Below, in pieces: positions 13,001 to 24,447 of a DNA stretch of 64,000 nucleotides (position 1 is its first letter; each line of letters opens with the position of its first letter). The position numbers and the translations under genes are program-made. The stretch comes from Isoetes taiwanensis (taxonomy: Eukaryota; Streptophyta; Lycopodiopsida; Isoetales; Isoetaceae). The notes beneath the pieces were generated by a model. The model ran no database searches. It was not told the origin of the DNA and was given only the letters and a program-made list of their open reading frames with translations. The stretch covers positions 23,361,189 through 23,425,188 of the forward strand of contig JAJEKV010000001.1 of the NCBI GenBank assembly GCA_021234155.1. Direction: 5' to 3'.

Positions 13001-13215
13001 GGCAACTAGGGTGTAGGCATGACCGACATATAGGCATATAGGCGCTGTCTCCACGGCCATAATGGAAGATTCACCCTCTTCCTACGCCGGGAGATTAGCC
13101 ATGCATCCATGTAGATAGGTGGGGTGGTCACCATATAACCAAAATTTTATTAATAATTAAAATGGTACTAACGTAGTGTCGACCTGCGGGCCAACAGAGC
13201 GGGCAAGGAGGTCGA
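7040..13215 (+). other. Interior of the LTR element without recognisable genes
   Basis: This is about 6 kb with only short open frames, none over about 100 codons, on both strands. Several plus-strand frames between 7420 and 10450 are rich in charged residues and could be eroded element coding sequence. I could not match any to gag, protease, reverse transcriptase, RNase H or integrase. Confidence 0.6.
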
Positions 13216-13219
13216 GCTA

Positions 13220-13750
13220 CGAAGACTTGCAACACAAATTTTGTTGGAATGTGTTGCAAGGGATGAAGAGTACCTTAGAAGTGTAAATTTTGTATGAAAT
13301 TGATAAACTTTGATAAACTTAAATGTTGTATTAAGTAAGGTTAATAATTACCCTGCGTGGATTAAGTTATGAAGTCATAAGTTAATTGGATAATGAAATA
13401 GTACAGTAATGTCTTAAACATTACCTTAGAGTAATTCTAATAATTAAGATAGTAAGTATGTAATTATAGATATTGTAAAATTAATACAGGGTTTTAAGGT
13501 GCGAAGACTTGCAACACAAGTTTTGTTGGGATGTGTTGCAAGGAATGAAGAGTACCTTAAATAATAATTGTATATGAAAGTGTTAAATTGTGATAAACTA
13601 AATGTTGTGATAACGGAGACTAATAAGTACCTTGTTTTAATAGAAGTTACGATTTGACAAGTTATTTGATAATGTAATGGCGTAATAATGATTTAAAAAT
13701 ATTACCTTAAGGTAATCTTAATAAATGTGTAAGTATTATAGTAGTATATC
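13220..13750 (+). repeat. Two-copy 282-bp tandem repeat near the polypurine tract
   Basis: The unit beginning CGAAGACTTGCAACACAA starts at 13220 and again at 13502, and similarity continues through most of each unit (for example GAAGAGTACCTTA and the TAATG..TTAAA..ATTACCTTA part). It sits just upstream of the 3' LTR, a place where plant LTR elements often carry tandem repeats. Confidence 0.8.
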
Positions 13751-13838
13751 GTATGCATCAGGTTGATTGCAGGTTAGAAAGATTCAAGGTGGGGGAGACA
13801 CGATCTTTGCGGACAAACATCATTTTAGGTGGGGAGAA

Positions 13839-15337
13839 TGTGACGTTCAAAGTCACGATATATGGTCTCAAGACGATACCGTCTTTGCCGCCACGCCGCA
13901 CACGCCCGTCCAATCGACGGTAATGCCTGCCGACGTGTACCCAAGCAAGGTCGCCCTAGGGGCAACTTGCAATGGTGCGCACACTTAGCAATGCGCACTT
14001 TTAGACCTTTAACCCATTAAAGGTAGACCAAGGGTCATGGAAACCCTAAACCTAACCGATAGCCTACATAAGGCACCAAACCCTAACTTTCCCTTTTAAG
14101 CCCACGGACCTTCCGAGCTCCGGATTGGCGCCGAGGAGTCAATTCCAACTCCCACGATCTGTCCGCGGCGCTGACTTGTCGATCGTCCTCCCGACCGCAT
14201 TTCGAAGCAGAACAAAGACATGGACACCTTTGGATCGAGAGGAGTGAACCAGGGATCAGGTATTTAGTCGATTGAATAGCCTAAACCTTATTCCAGCCTT
14301 CGAACCAGTAGGTTTAGCCTATTAAATCATCCCTAGTAGCCAAGCAGATCCCGAGATTGACTCTAACTAAAGAACCTAACTCTATGTATGATATAGATTA
14401 GTTCTTATTCTTTAGTTCTATGATGATGTGATGGACGGATGAATTCTGTGAACTCACTGTATTGGGAAGGGGGGTAGAGACTTGAAGCTTAGTAGATGAT
14501 GCTCCTAGATAGTCCCTCTTAGTGCATTACTAGATTTCGGCCTGTGTACAAGAACCCCACCTGGTTGTGGGTGAAGGGGCCAGACTGGCTTAGAATGAGG
14601 TTCGTGTTCTGACCCTTGACCGATCCCTCTGGTGTGTAAGGCCTACCGGGGATCAGAGTGACTAGGTCTAATGGCTTGCCACTGAGTGTGGGTAAGGCAT
14701 GGGCTCGACACCCGTGGGGTGGAGTTCACCTTCCAGTGGGTTAAGTCGAATAAGGGCAGTGGCCCTCTAGTCACCTTGGGTCAGCATGTAGATCTCTGGA
14801 GGGAGTGATCCCTACCTGCCCCATCGGGACTGGGGAGATGTAACCCAGGAATAGCCCCTTTGGCTATGCACCCGGCGGGCTACAGTCAGGTCCCAACACT
14901 TTTCAACCTACTCTGCAAAGTGTGCACAGGAGGGGCGGATGGAGTGGACAACCCAATGCCATGTTCTTATGCCAGCCCAATCCATTGTCATGATTCTGTC
15001 TGCAATGAACTCTGGAGGCCCAAGCTTGTCAGTCTATCCCTGTGTCTGAGCCTTGGGTAGGAACTTCCTTTGTATTGTGCTGATCTTTGTCTATGCAGAT
15101 ATGTGGTGAGCCATCCTTCGAGATGGTCATGATGTGCTTTGATGTATATGTACTTACATATGTTTACGCTTCCGCAGCTAGGTAGGCCCTGAGGGAGACA
15201 GGGTAAATGACACCTTCATTCTTCCCACTGGATTGTAGTGATGTGTGGAGGGCCTTATATCAGCGTGGAGCTGGTATAGGGGATGAACTCCTGTTTGTAT
15301 ACGATGAGTGCACCGTATACGAGTAGGGGACGTCACA
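13839..15337 (+). repeat. 3' LTR of the 11-kb element
   Basis: This is the direct repeat of 4269-5770 with the same terminal TGTGACGT and ACGTCACA. It follows the purine tract and is followed by the target duplication AATAT at 15338-15342. Confidence 0.93.
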
Positions 15338-15342
15338 AATAT

Positions 15343-18042
15343 GAGCCCATTTGCAAGAACAAGCTCTCCTAGAGTCCTAAGGTCATTGAAGCTTCTGTTA
15401 TACGCACGCCCCCTAGCCCTGTTACAATTCCTATAGCTTGATTACACGCTTCTCCAGCATTTAAAAGAGCTGACAGACACTCTGCATCCAGCTGTGTATA
15501 TTGAAGTTTTCCTTGCCGGTTTGCTCAGACTCCGCAGCAACATAGACAGGAATAGGCGTTAACTATAAATTACTTCAAAATTTAGACAATGAAAGGCTTC
15601 TTAGACCCAAAAAAAGTCTCTAAAGCTCAGATCTATTAATGTAAACTAGCATCAAATTGAAGAAGTAAGACCGAACAATGTAGATCAGTTAGTTGTAATA
15701 CCAAAAGCTATGAATTTAAGACAAATAAAGCGACAGTTTCAGATATTGAATAATGGAAAACTACCAAATCTTACAAACTGAATCAATGACAATGACAAGA
15801 AGCGCCATAGCTTACCACAAATTATAGAGGTGAGACAAAGACCACAAAGCTTTCCCAAATACAATGCCATCCTGTATCTCCGTCTAAATTTCTTTCCAGA
15901 TTTCTAATTTCTCTAAGCAAATGCATGGCCAGTTCATAGGGATCTTAGAATGTCCTGAAGTAATCCCTGTCCATGCATTTTTGCAATTACAACATATTAA
16001 TCACGGAAAAAGAAGGAAGTTTCACAAGCCTAAAATTGAAGCACCCAGTATACCTGATACTTTGGATGGGGATAGACTAGAAACAATGGTATCAAAGGAA
16101 ACGGTAATGCATAAAGCACAAAAACAGACCATGGCAATTAGTTGCCATGGTAAAGATGGCAATTAGCCTGATAAGGGTAAAGATGCAAGGGCCAAAAGGT
16201 ACCTTAGGCTTCTCGGTTGTTAACCGATCACCTAATGTAGACCTTTTGCCCATAGACCCAGTGAGCTATGTGAGAATAAACTAAATAATCAAGACAAATT
16301 TATTCGATACCAAAATATCAGCCATAACTGTTCATATCAGAAATAACTTCTTAAAAATTACCATTCTAAGATGGATAAGCTGTTGTATGCCTTAGTACAA
16401 ACTCAGATGCATTTCCCTGATCATTATCTTTATGTTTAGGTCATCCCAAGGCTACAACTATTAGCTTTCATGTGCATTCATGAATTAACCATAATAAAAT
16501 GGATAAACCTTAATGGAGATAAGGATCACTTAGCAAACTTAACCGGTATAGGTTTGAGAGCAGAAAAACTCTATAGATAATGATCTTAGTTGTTCCCTAA
16601 TGTATAAGCATCACAAACTATCACAGTAATACCTGGTATTCTTTCGATGTAAAACATAAGCCCATCCTCATCTTGAGTATGAGGAACATAATTGGAACAT
16701 TTAGCATATCCTTGCCTAAGGGATCTCCATATTTTCTTGAATAATAAAAGATTCGAACTCTACACTTGCCACAAGTATATAGACTAAATTTCACACTGGA
16801 AAACTGTCCAGGAACAAGACCCTGAATTAGTTTCTTGCAAATATAGATCACTTTGCTTATCTCTAGCCTGCGCTCAAGCTATAAGCATGGTCGAATCTAA
16901 ATCAAAAGCAAATTACCACATCGATTTTTACCTCGGAAAAACTTGTCACGTCAAAGTCTGTTAACTGGATTCCAAAGTGGAAAATATATCTTGAGGTAGA
17001 CTTCATACACAGAAGCATAGATTGCACATGCAAATGGACGATGATGCCACGATTTTTCAATGAGAAAAACTGACAAACTGTATTGGAAATTTGAGCTCCT
17101 ATTTTGTGGGAGGCCACTATAGCCCTGTTTGCCCCTTTTGCTAAAGCTCTCAATAACAGTACTGCTCTTGTGAAGATCCGTAGGTAGAATGCTAGCATCA
17201 TTTGCCATAGCCTTGCTTTGCCATACTACATGCTATGCCATGGAGTGCCACATCTACATTTACTTCTCATTAGAGAAGTCAAAAGGATGCCGTGATCAGG
17301 ATATGGAGCTCAAAAATTCGTGCTCATGCCGTTCCACATCTAAGTTTACTTCTTATCAGAGAAGGCAAAAGAAATTGCCGTAATCAAGATATAGAGCTCA
17401 AAAGTCCGTGAGCTCAAAAGTCCGTGCTCTGCGTGCTGGAGAAAAATAGTTAAAGCAGCTTCCTTCCATAAATACGAATGATCTGCCAAAAGCCATTGGG
17501 TAGCATCCATCGAATCTCTGCCTATCGAATCTCTGCCTATGTTAAACAGATAGGCCGCCTTTCATAAAGACGGAGAAGATGAGCCAAATTTCGGCCAAGG
17601 AGATAGGGTTTTCCATAACAAACTATGGCCAAGGAAAAAAGGTATTTCCAAATTTCAGTCAAGGCAAAATTACAAGCAACAAGTGTAGATAGGGTAACCA
17701 TTAGATGTATGCCCGATTAAAACTCCATGGTTTACATCTTTGCAAACCTATAGTCCAGACGCCAACAAATAGCACTCAGAAAGCCATAATGGCATGCCAT
17801 ACTTTACCGTGGAATTAATAGTGCAAAGGGAATTGCACTATCATGAAATTAATAATGAAACGGGCATTGCACTTCCAGAAATATTTTAAGTTGCCACTGT
17901 ACAAGTGTGTAAGCACACCAAGGGTCTAATTTAGACACCACAAGTTATCCTTAAGAAATGCAATCGGTTTAGTAAATAAGAAGAGCCAACCAAGCAAATG
18001 CGCACAAAAAAAAAAAAAAAAAAAAAAGGCCCGAGAGCTGCA
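15343..18042. other. Flank with exon-like scraps, no whole gene
   Basis: I recognise no family here. On the minus strand, 15369-15526 is an open stretch that reads like real protein (it includes YTQLDAECLSALLNAGEAC and TGLGGVRITEASMTLGL). An ATG-started frame of 85 codons lies at 16951-17208, and 16621-16851 is also open. They may be exons or relics of one minus-strand gene, perhaps the one whose possible exon lies at 4061-4133 beyond the LTR element. I cannot link them into one transcript. Confidence 0.35.
18004..18028. repeat. Poly(A) run
   Basis: About two dozen consecutive A on the plus strand lie just past the stop of the acidic pseudogene on the minus strand. It could be a slippage-prone homopolymer or the tail scar of a retroposed sequence. 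Confidence 0.85.
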
Positions 18043-18444
18043 TCACTTCTCCTCTTCAATGTCTGCAAGAAAGAATAGTGTTAGAATAGAACGACAAAAG
18101 TACGAAAAGGGAAAAAAAAGGCAAACCTGAGTCCTCTACAAGCCATGTCAAAAATTCGTCGAAGTCCCATTCTTCCTCTGAATCTTCTTCTTCTTCTTCT
18201 TCCTCTGACTCTTCCTCAGACAATTCATTCTTTATTTTAGGATCAAGCCAACTCTAACGCAAAGCGGTTAGGAATTCCTGTGAATCCTACTCTGATTCTT
18301 CCACTTCTTCCATCTCTTCATCCTCTGAATCGGAATCAGAGGATTGCTGCAAAAAACCATCAAAGGGGGGAATTCAACCCGGGGTCTTTTTGAAGAGATC
18401 TCGGGTTCTTCATGAAGCTCCACTGCATACGCTGAATACTTCAT
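18043..18444 (-). pseudogene. Broken gene for a small acidic protein
   Basis: From an ATG at 18444 the minus strand reads MKYSAYAVELHEEPEISSKR, then a run very rich in Ser, Glu and Asp (SSDSDSEDEEMEEVEE and SEEEWDFDEFLTWLVEDS). A donor CAG|GTTTGCC is at 18127, and an acceptor TTCTTGCAG leads into a last exon of 20 bases (18043-18062) ending IEEEK and a stop. The layout of about 106 codons in exon 1 and a 7-codon exon 2 looks like a real small gene. The frame is broken, however: one base is missing in the C run near 18367, and two in-frame TAG codons lie near 18285 and 18254. A GAA/TTC microsatellite underlies the acid run. I do not recognise the family. Confidence 0.45.
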
Positions 18445-20232
18445 GGCAGACAGAAAAAAAAAATGGAAGGAATGGAATTTTTGAGAGCATGAATTAAATT
18501 TATATAGGCATAATTAGAAATATATTAGCGTGAATAATTGATTGCCTCAAATAATTGATTCCCGCCAGATATAGCATCTAAGGTATATATGGAGAATAAA
18601 TTCTCACAGCTACCTTTTGGAAAATCAGAATTAAGATATTTAATATGTCTTTTCGTATCCTGAAAGCTAAATTTTCGATAATTAAAATTTGAATATATTT
18701 TAAATGTCATTTCCTTGTTGTTTACATTCATTACATTATTTGAAGTACTAGTAGTAGTGCCCAGCGTTGCTGGGCACAAGTCAAAATCTAATATAATTAG
18801 GCAAATCCATAAAAAGTATCATTGGGTTGTGGTGCCTTTGGACTAACAATAACAAATGCTAAAGGTATAGGAAGGCAAAAATGTTGCTCTAGATGTATAC
18901 GTGTGAGAATGATTCATTTTGTATTTAAGCAATGTTAAGAATGTTATATAAGGATCAATTGTCCATGACCTATTGGTCTCCGTGGACGTTAAAAAAACTA
19001 TTCTATTCTATTCTATTCCTTAATTTCAATCTCTCATACATCATGCACTTTCCATCAAATTATTCTATTTTTGCATCATGTGATGAGTTAGATTTAGCAT
19101 GATGGTGCTCAATATGATGATGGTTTTTAGAATTTTGAATGCCTTTATACTTAGCAGCATGATGGTGTTTAGTTGTTCCTTTATAGTTAGAAAGTTAAAG
19201 CAATTAATGGGGAACCTTTTTGAGTCTCCTAAGTCTGCAATAGGAAAAAAAAAAAAAAAAGGGCATCTAATGTGGAACTTTTTGAGTCTCTTAAGTCTAC
19301 AATAGGCACAAAAGTCTATGCCAGCCATGAGTTTCTTAAGTCATATTGTGCACCTTAGAGTAAACTCCCATTAAAATAATATAATCCAACGGTCACAATA
19401 GAATGTCTACATTTGAAATGTGTCTACGTTTGAAATGTTATTGTCAATGCATGAGGTAACTATAATATACCTTTCATGCAAGCATCCAAACAATGAAAAT
19501 AAAATGGTTTGTATACACGTCTCCGATGCTCATCAGATCATGTGGATGTCTCTTTCCATGCTCAACACAAATAGGCCACTTTCAACCTTTGGTGCCTTGT
19601 GTGTAGCAGTTCCAACTGCCTCATGAATATGCGACATTAAAACTGCTAGGCTGAAAGTTACCTTCTCAATGACACATTCTCCTCGAGGGAGCATATGCCT
19701 TAGCCATCTGCATACTTGTGCATCCCACTTATTTGGCAGCATAAACAAAATGCTAGCATTCATCTGCTAGATTTATCTAAGCCTCCAAAAAGCATACCAT
19801 AAAAACAATTGGGAGGCAAATGCCTGCAATAAATCCAATAATTAGAAGTAAAAGAAACCTAAGGACTATACATATGCAACATTTTATGCGACAAACATCA
19901 ATAAAATGATCAAACACAATAATTCATAATAGTTTGCACCTCAATCCCATTGATTTTTACAACTGCAAGTTTTACAGCCTTTAGAATTGCAAAAGCATCC
20001 AACATAATTCTGCAGGATCAACAACTACAGCTGGTAAGCTTCTGCAAAGAAGATGAACACGGTCACTGTATGCAACAGCTTTTTTAAGTCCTAAAACACC
20101 ATAAGACATCTTGAAGAATTACACCATCTAGTGATGTATGAATTTGTCACCCAAATATCCCCTGGATAGGAAATCATCATTGGTCTAAGACAATATAATT
20201 TTTAAAGAATTACATCGCGGAAGAATGGAATG

Positions 20233-20400
20233 GCAAACCTCAGGATCAAGTATTCTGGAAACATATGCTTCATTTTGGCCACGCTATTGGTAACTTTTTC
20301 CATGAAAATTGGCTTCCTCTCAAAATTCATGTTTTCAAATTTCCGTGTTACAGCCTCAGTTTGTGAGAAACAGCATTCAAAATGGCTTGTCAGACATTAA
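20233..20400 (-). pseudogene. Coding-like fragment in the Helitron, unidentified
   Basis: On the minus strand this stretch is open and reads like protein, including FENMNFERKPIFMEKV and VAKMKHMFPEYLILR, with a GT donor-like site after ILR. A faint likeness to replication-licensing factor CDT1 is too short to name it. It is probably an exon carried by the Helitron. Confidence 0.3.
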
Positions 20401-21749
20401 CAAAGGCCAATCAGGAATGTCAAGTGTTCCAAAGTTGTGATGTGTCTGTTGAAACCACATTTTTCACCATTGAAGTCTAGTTCAGACAAAGACCTAATTG
20501 TTAAAACGATGAAAAAATGGTTCTAAGATCCCTAATTGGTGGGAGCTGCCAAGAAGAAGAGTTTGGTCCTGATGCGATCCCTTTATCATAAATGTCTATA
20601 CCATATGATTGAGTTTTCAAGCCTGTATCTGCATAGGCGTTCCTCCAGTCAGAAACCTAGAGGTCAGAAAGGGGACAGCTGAATTTCCATCAAGTTGACC
20701 AATTACAGAATTATTTCTAGATTGCAAAGTACTCTTCATAATTTGGCTCTGCACATCTATCTTGGCTTGGAACTGTTTGCATCATAGAATCAAGCTGCAG
20801 AGAGTAATACAGTAATGTTAGCCTGGTGCATTCCCCCCATTATGTGGTTATCGATTGGCTTAAAAAAGACATTACCTCCTTTATATCATTTGCTATAAAG
20901 AGGTTTCAACGGATGCGTGCTGGCAAGACCCATCAATCTGAAAGTTATACAAAGCAAGAGCATCAGTTAACTTTTGACTCTAATAACACCAACCATGAGA
21001 GGTAACGACTTTACGTTGAAAATGTTACCTTATCATATTTTGTTCCCTGACTAATACAAAGCTGTGGGGCTGCAAAAGTTAAGCACAAATTAAACTTTGT
21101 AACCTATGAAAGTATTGCACAGAGCATCTGCAAAAGAAAAGCATACAACATTGACAGCACGTAGTCCATCAAATATTACTCACAAAGACAAAATAGCCAT
21201 GGCTTTACTTTCAAGCTAACAAACCAACTTAAACAGAATATAAGAACGTAAATGGTGGTCTAATAGAAGCAGGGGAATATAGAAAATAGAAGAATCGAAA
21301 TCAGTTGGCCATAGCTTTACCCTGCGGAAACCACCATATCCTGTTGTGCGTGATGTGCACTGAATTTGATGAGACACAGATTCGAGAAAAGCACCATTTT
21401 CGTGCTTTAAAAATGTAAATGCTCAAAATCTCCCAAACACTATATAGTTTTTACCTTTGTTTTGAAAGAATCAAACCATCGCCTTGCTCCAACGAAGTCA
21501 AGACTTTTGCAATATAAAGCCAAATTCAGAATACATCAGGTTGTAGGGTTTGTTGATATGAACAGATAGCCACAGCCCAAAACCTGTACCAGAATTTGTT
21601 ATGTGATAAACATGTGAAGCCGGTAGCCAAATAGAAGCAACCATGAAAATACATCAATTAGATATATGACGCAATCAAGCAGCAACAACTGAATGGCATG
21701 CCAGAAATTGTCATAGTTAACATTTCTTGTAGCTACTGGATTTGGTATT

Positions 21750-21878
21750 CTAAGCATTCATAACTTCGTCTCCATCAGGCATCAATCCATCTGAGCTCAT
21801 CGATTCAATATCAACTTTCAAAATCAAAACTGGAACTCCACCATCTGTGTAATCGGCTACTAAGCATGCAAACTTCAT
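21750..21878 (-). pseudogene. Coding-like fragment in the Helitron, unidentified
   Basis: An ATG-started 42-codon minus-strand frame reads MKFACLVADYTDGGVPVLIL, then KVDIESMSSDGLMPDGDEV. A similar KKLREEMK phrase recurs just upstream near 21960-21995, suggesting two related exons or a small duplication. The composition looks like genuine protein, but I do not recognise the family. Confidence 0.3.
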
Positions 21879-22472
21879 CTCCTCGAGTAGTTTCTTCTAA
21901 TGCAGTAAAAAACCTAAGAAAAAAACGTCAACATCTAACCTGGAACTAAAGTATTTTAACTTCATCTCCTCACGCAGTTTCTTTTGATGCAGAAAGCGGA
22001 TCCACAAGACTATCTCAAATGAGCTATAGTTAAAAAATGAAAAGAAAATAGCTTCACTTGGATTGGAACTGCAGTTGTGTACGCCATATTGGCAAGAGAA
22101 AAACTCATAGCAGAACCAAGAGCAGGAGCACCTTCGTGTAGATTGCCATGGGCAAAGCCGAAAACAGAGGAAGACAGAAAATTTTGGAGCGGAAACGAAA
22201 AGAACCCTAAGAAGAAAGCTTATCAACCTCCATACCCATGATATATTCAGGCTTCTGTTCTTCTCTCCTCCTAGATCCCAGGAGCATAGCGAAATTCCTA
22301 ACTCGTCATATCTCGACCACCAACTAAACAAACCCTAGCGTGAGAGAAAAAGGGCCATAGCCAACGCAAAAAAAGTTTTTGTTAAAGCATTCTGACCGTC
22401 GAATGGGCCAAACGAACATGGGCCGTTCGATTTAGGGCATGATACAACACTGGATAACATTATAATATAGGA

Positions 22473-24300
22473 TATGGCAAGCTTTATTAAATTAGGACTA
22501 CTGCACGAAATTTCTTTTTTTAAATAAATTTGATTATATTCATTGTTATTATTAAATTAAACCTATTTCTAAGGAATTTCTTACTTTTTAAATAGTTTGC
22601 TTTACCTCTATATTCCATAAATGTACGTACTTTTCTTATGGTGTATAATTATTTCCTACTCATTGACAAAAGAGGGTGCAATTTGCCTTGGTCAATGGTG
22701 CCTCTCAACTGAAGATGATGTGCAAAATATTGATAAGAGCAATTTCAATGAAGAAGCACCTCCTACCAAGAATGTTGAAGAAAAACAATTAGTCCTCTAT
22801 AGTAGGGTGCAATGGAGGAACAAGAAGGTGAGAATCATGCACAAGTGCAACAAGGAAATAGACGCCAAGGAATTAGTGTACTAGCAGATCCTGGTCAAGC
22901 TGTTAATGATGAAAGGTTAGGGGAAGACAATCTTGGTATTGCAATCTCTATGTTGGAAGACAACTGGAAAGGTAAGGGTTTGGGTGACATCATCATGGCA
23001 TGGCCTATAAGTAGTGTTCAATTTGTGTAGGATTACCTTTTTCCAGATTCTGAGGTTATTGGGGATATTGATTGTCTTGATCCTAATCCATTAGCAGTGG
23101 GAACCCTAAACCTAAGCAAAAGGGGAGAAGTATCAGTTGCCAGACATTATCCTAGCAAGAGAGCCAAGTTGATTAGTGACACTAAACGTGAGACTATGGT
23201 GAAGGTTAGGGGCTCAGACTATTGTTGGAGTGGTTGTACGCAATTCTTTGCAATACAACAATTAGTGGAAACAAGAGCCACTTTTCAAGAGTGTTTGGGG
23301 TCTGGGTTCGGGAACTCCTGGAAGGCAGCCCTCTGTGAGGACCCGTGGATCTAACAGGAGAGTCCGGGGGACTATGTCACGCGGGATTTGCAAGAAGAGA
23401 AGAAGAAGAAGAAAATAGAACAAATGAGAGAAAGATGATAAGCTTCCTTGATATCAATGATGAACATACATGAGCTCTCGCAATAGAGAGAAAACTGAAA
23501 GGAGACAAGACTCAAAACTCATCTAAAAAACTCATGTGCTAGCTCTACTCATATATATAGTACAATGGCCTTGGGCCCAATATAGACACTCTGACTGATC
23601 TCGGTGCCGACTCCTGGAAGGAGGCCTGATTTGCAGGAATGTTGGCGGTGCCTCTTGAAGTGCCTAGAATCACGCTGACGCTGACGCGGGCGGTGACGGG
23701 CCGTCACTTGTCTGAGCGGCGCCTCTTGTTGACGGCCAAAGGCTTTGACTGCGTGGTCTGCTGCTTGGGCTTCTGCTGAGCCTTTGATGGCTGACCCGTG
23801 GCTGACTGAGGATCCTTGAGCTTGACCTGGTCCGTTGTATGCATGAATAGTCCTGTACCAGGAGGCACAGGACTAACAAAGAGTATACTGTTGATGAGAG
23901 GAGGACCTATATGTACACAATCTTCGAGCATGCACTTTAGGATGAAAGAAATCCAAACAGAAAAAGATACAAAAAAGCGAATGGATATGTAAAAAAAGCA
24001 TGGCAGAATATCCATGCAATTCCAACTTCTTCATGGCATAATTTGCAAAAAAAGGCTGGCAGAAGGGATCAAGATTGCTTTGCATGGAAATAATGGTTTG
24101 TTGAGACCAACTGCTAGGATCTTGGCTGCCAGGGAGATATTTGAAAAATATATTGATTTCAATACAGAGTGTATGCTACAGAAAAGCAGAAGGAATGAAA
24201 TAGGGATAGGTTCAATAATGTATACGATTTATATGCAATACGTATTATTCGAAAGATAAGACAGAAATTTAAAGTATAATAAGTAAAAATATGGCAGAAA
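22473..24300. other. Stretch without a recognised gene; possible LTR relic
   Basis: Plus-strand open frames at 22621-22884 and 22812-23030 are coding-like but unrecognised, and could be the decayed front part of the hAT element further right. Between about 23370 and 23900, the minus strand has a TATA-like CTATATATATGAG followed by a leader-like pyrimidine-rich segment. That looks like the promoter half of an old solitary LTR, but I could not place its ends. Confidence 0.3.
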
Positions 24301-24313
24301 ACATTTCCGAGAA

Positions 24314-24396
24314 ATTTTTGCATAAGCGAAACAACTGTTCCGCTTATGCGAAAATATTTTCGCGTAAGGGAAACTGAAGTTTCGCTTACGCAAAAT
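24314..24396. repeat. Four alternating inverted copies of a 16-base motif
   Basis: TTTTGCATAAGCGAAAC, then GTTCCGCTTATGCGAAAA, then TTTTCGCGTAAGGGAAAC, then GTTTCGCTTACGCAAAA follow one another. They form two adjacent hairpins (24314-24355 and 24355-24396) whose four arms are all versions of one motif. It lies within hAT-derived sequence, just upstream of the DUF659-like region. Confidence 0.85.
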
Positions 24397-24447
24397 GCAA
24401 AAAAGTGGAGATGAAGTTATGTCGTGTCACTGAAGCCAGGTCGGCTT

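Larger units (their letters stand above)
4269..15337 (+). mobile_element. LTR retrotransposon, 11.07 kb, no pol recognised (LARD-like)
   Basis: Two direct repeats of about 1.5 kb (4269-5770 and 13839-15337) both begin TGTGACGT and end ACGTCACA, giving an 8-bp inverted terminus. The pentamer AATAT flanks the element on both sides (4264-4268 and 15338-15342), an intact target-site duplication. A primer-binding site matching initiator tRNA-Met (TGGTATCAGAGC) follows the left LTR, and a purine tract AGGTGGGGAGAA (13827-13838) precedes the right one. These fix the orientation as plus. The 8.07-kb interior shows no recognisable protease, reverse transcriptase or integrase, so it is either a large non-autonomous derivative or a heavily decayed element. 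The LTRs differ by scattered substitutions and small indels, implying a moderate age. The interior holds a SINE-like insert, palindromes, a histone H3-like fossil and a tandem repeat. Confidence 0.93.
18748..22472 (-). mobile_element. Non-autonomous Helitron, 3.7 kb
   Basis: Read on the minus strand, the element begins TCCTATATTATAATG after an A (22472) and ends CTAG before a T (18751-18748). A 9-bp-stem hairpin GTGCCCAGC/GCTGGGCAC (18757-18777) lies a few bases before the CTAG. A TC start, CTRR end, subterminal hairpin and insertion between A and T without target duplication are the Helitron hallmarks. No Rep/helicase frame is seen, so it must be mobilised in trans. The interior reads like pieces of host genes: a leader-like stretch with CTAGGGTTTG near 22335, and coding-like scraps at 21750-21878 and 20233-20400, all in the element's own orientation. 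Confidence 0.72.

Noticed and set aside
5290-15060. An identical 66-codon frame in both LTRs (5290-5490 and 14860-15060)
   Set aside because: It is duplicated because the LTRs are duplicated. Nothing suggests translation.
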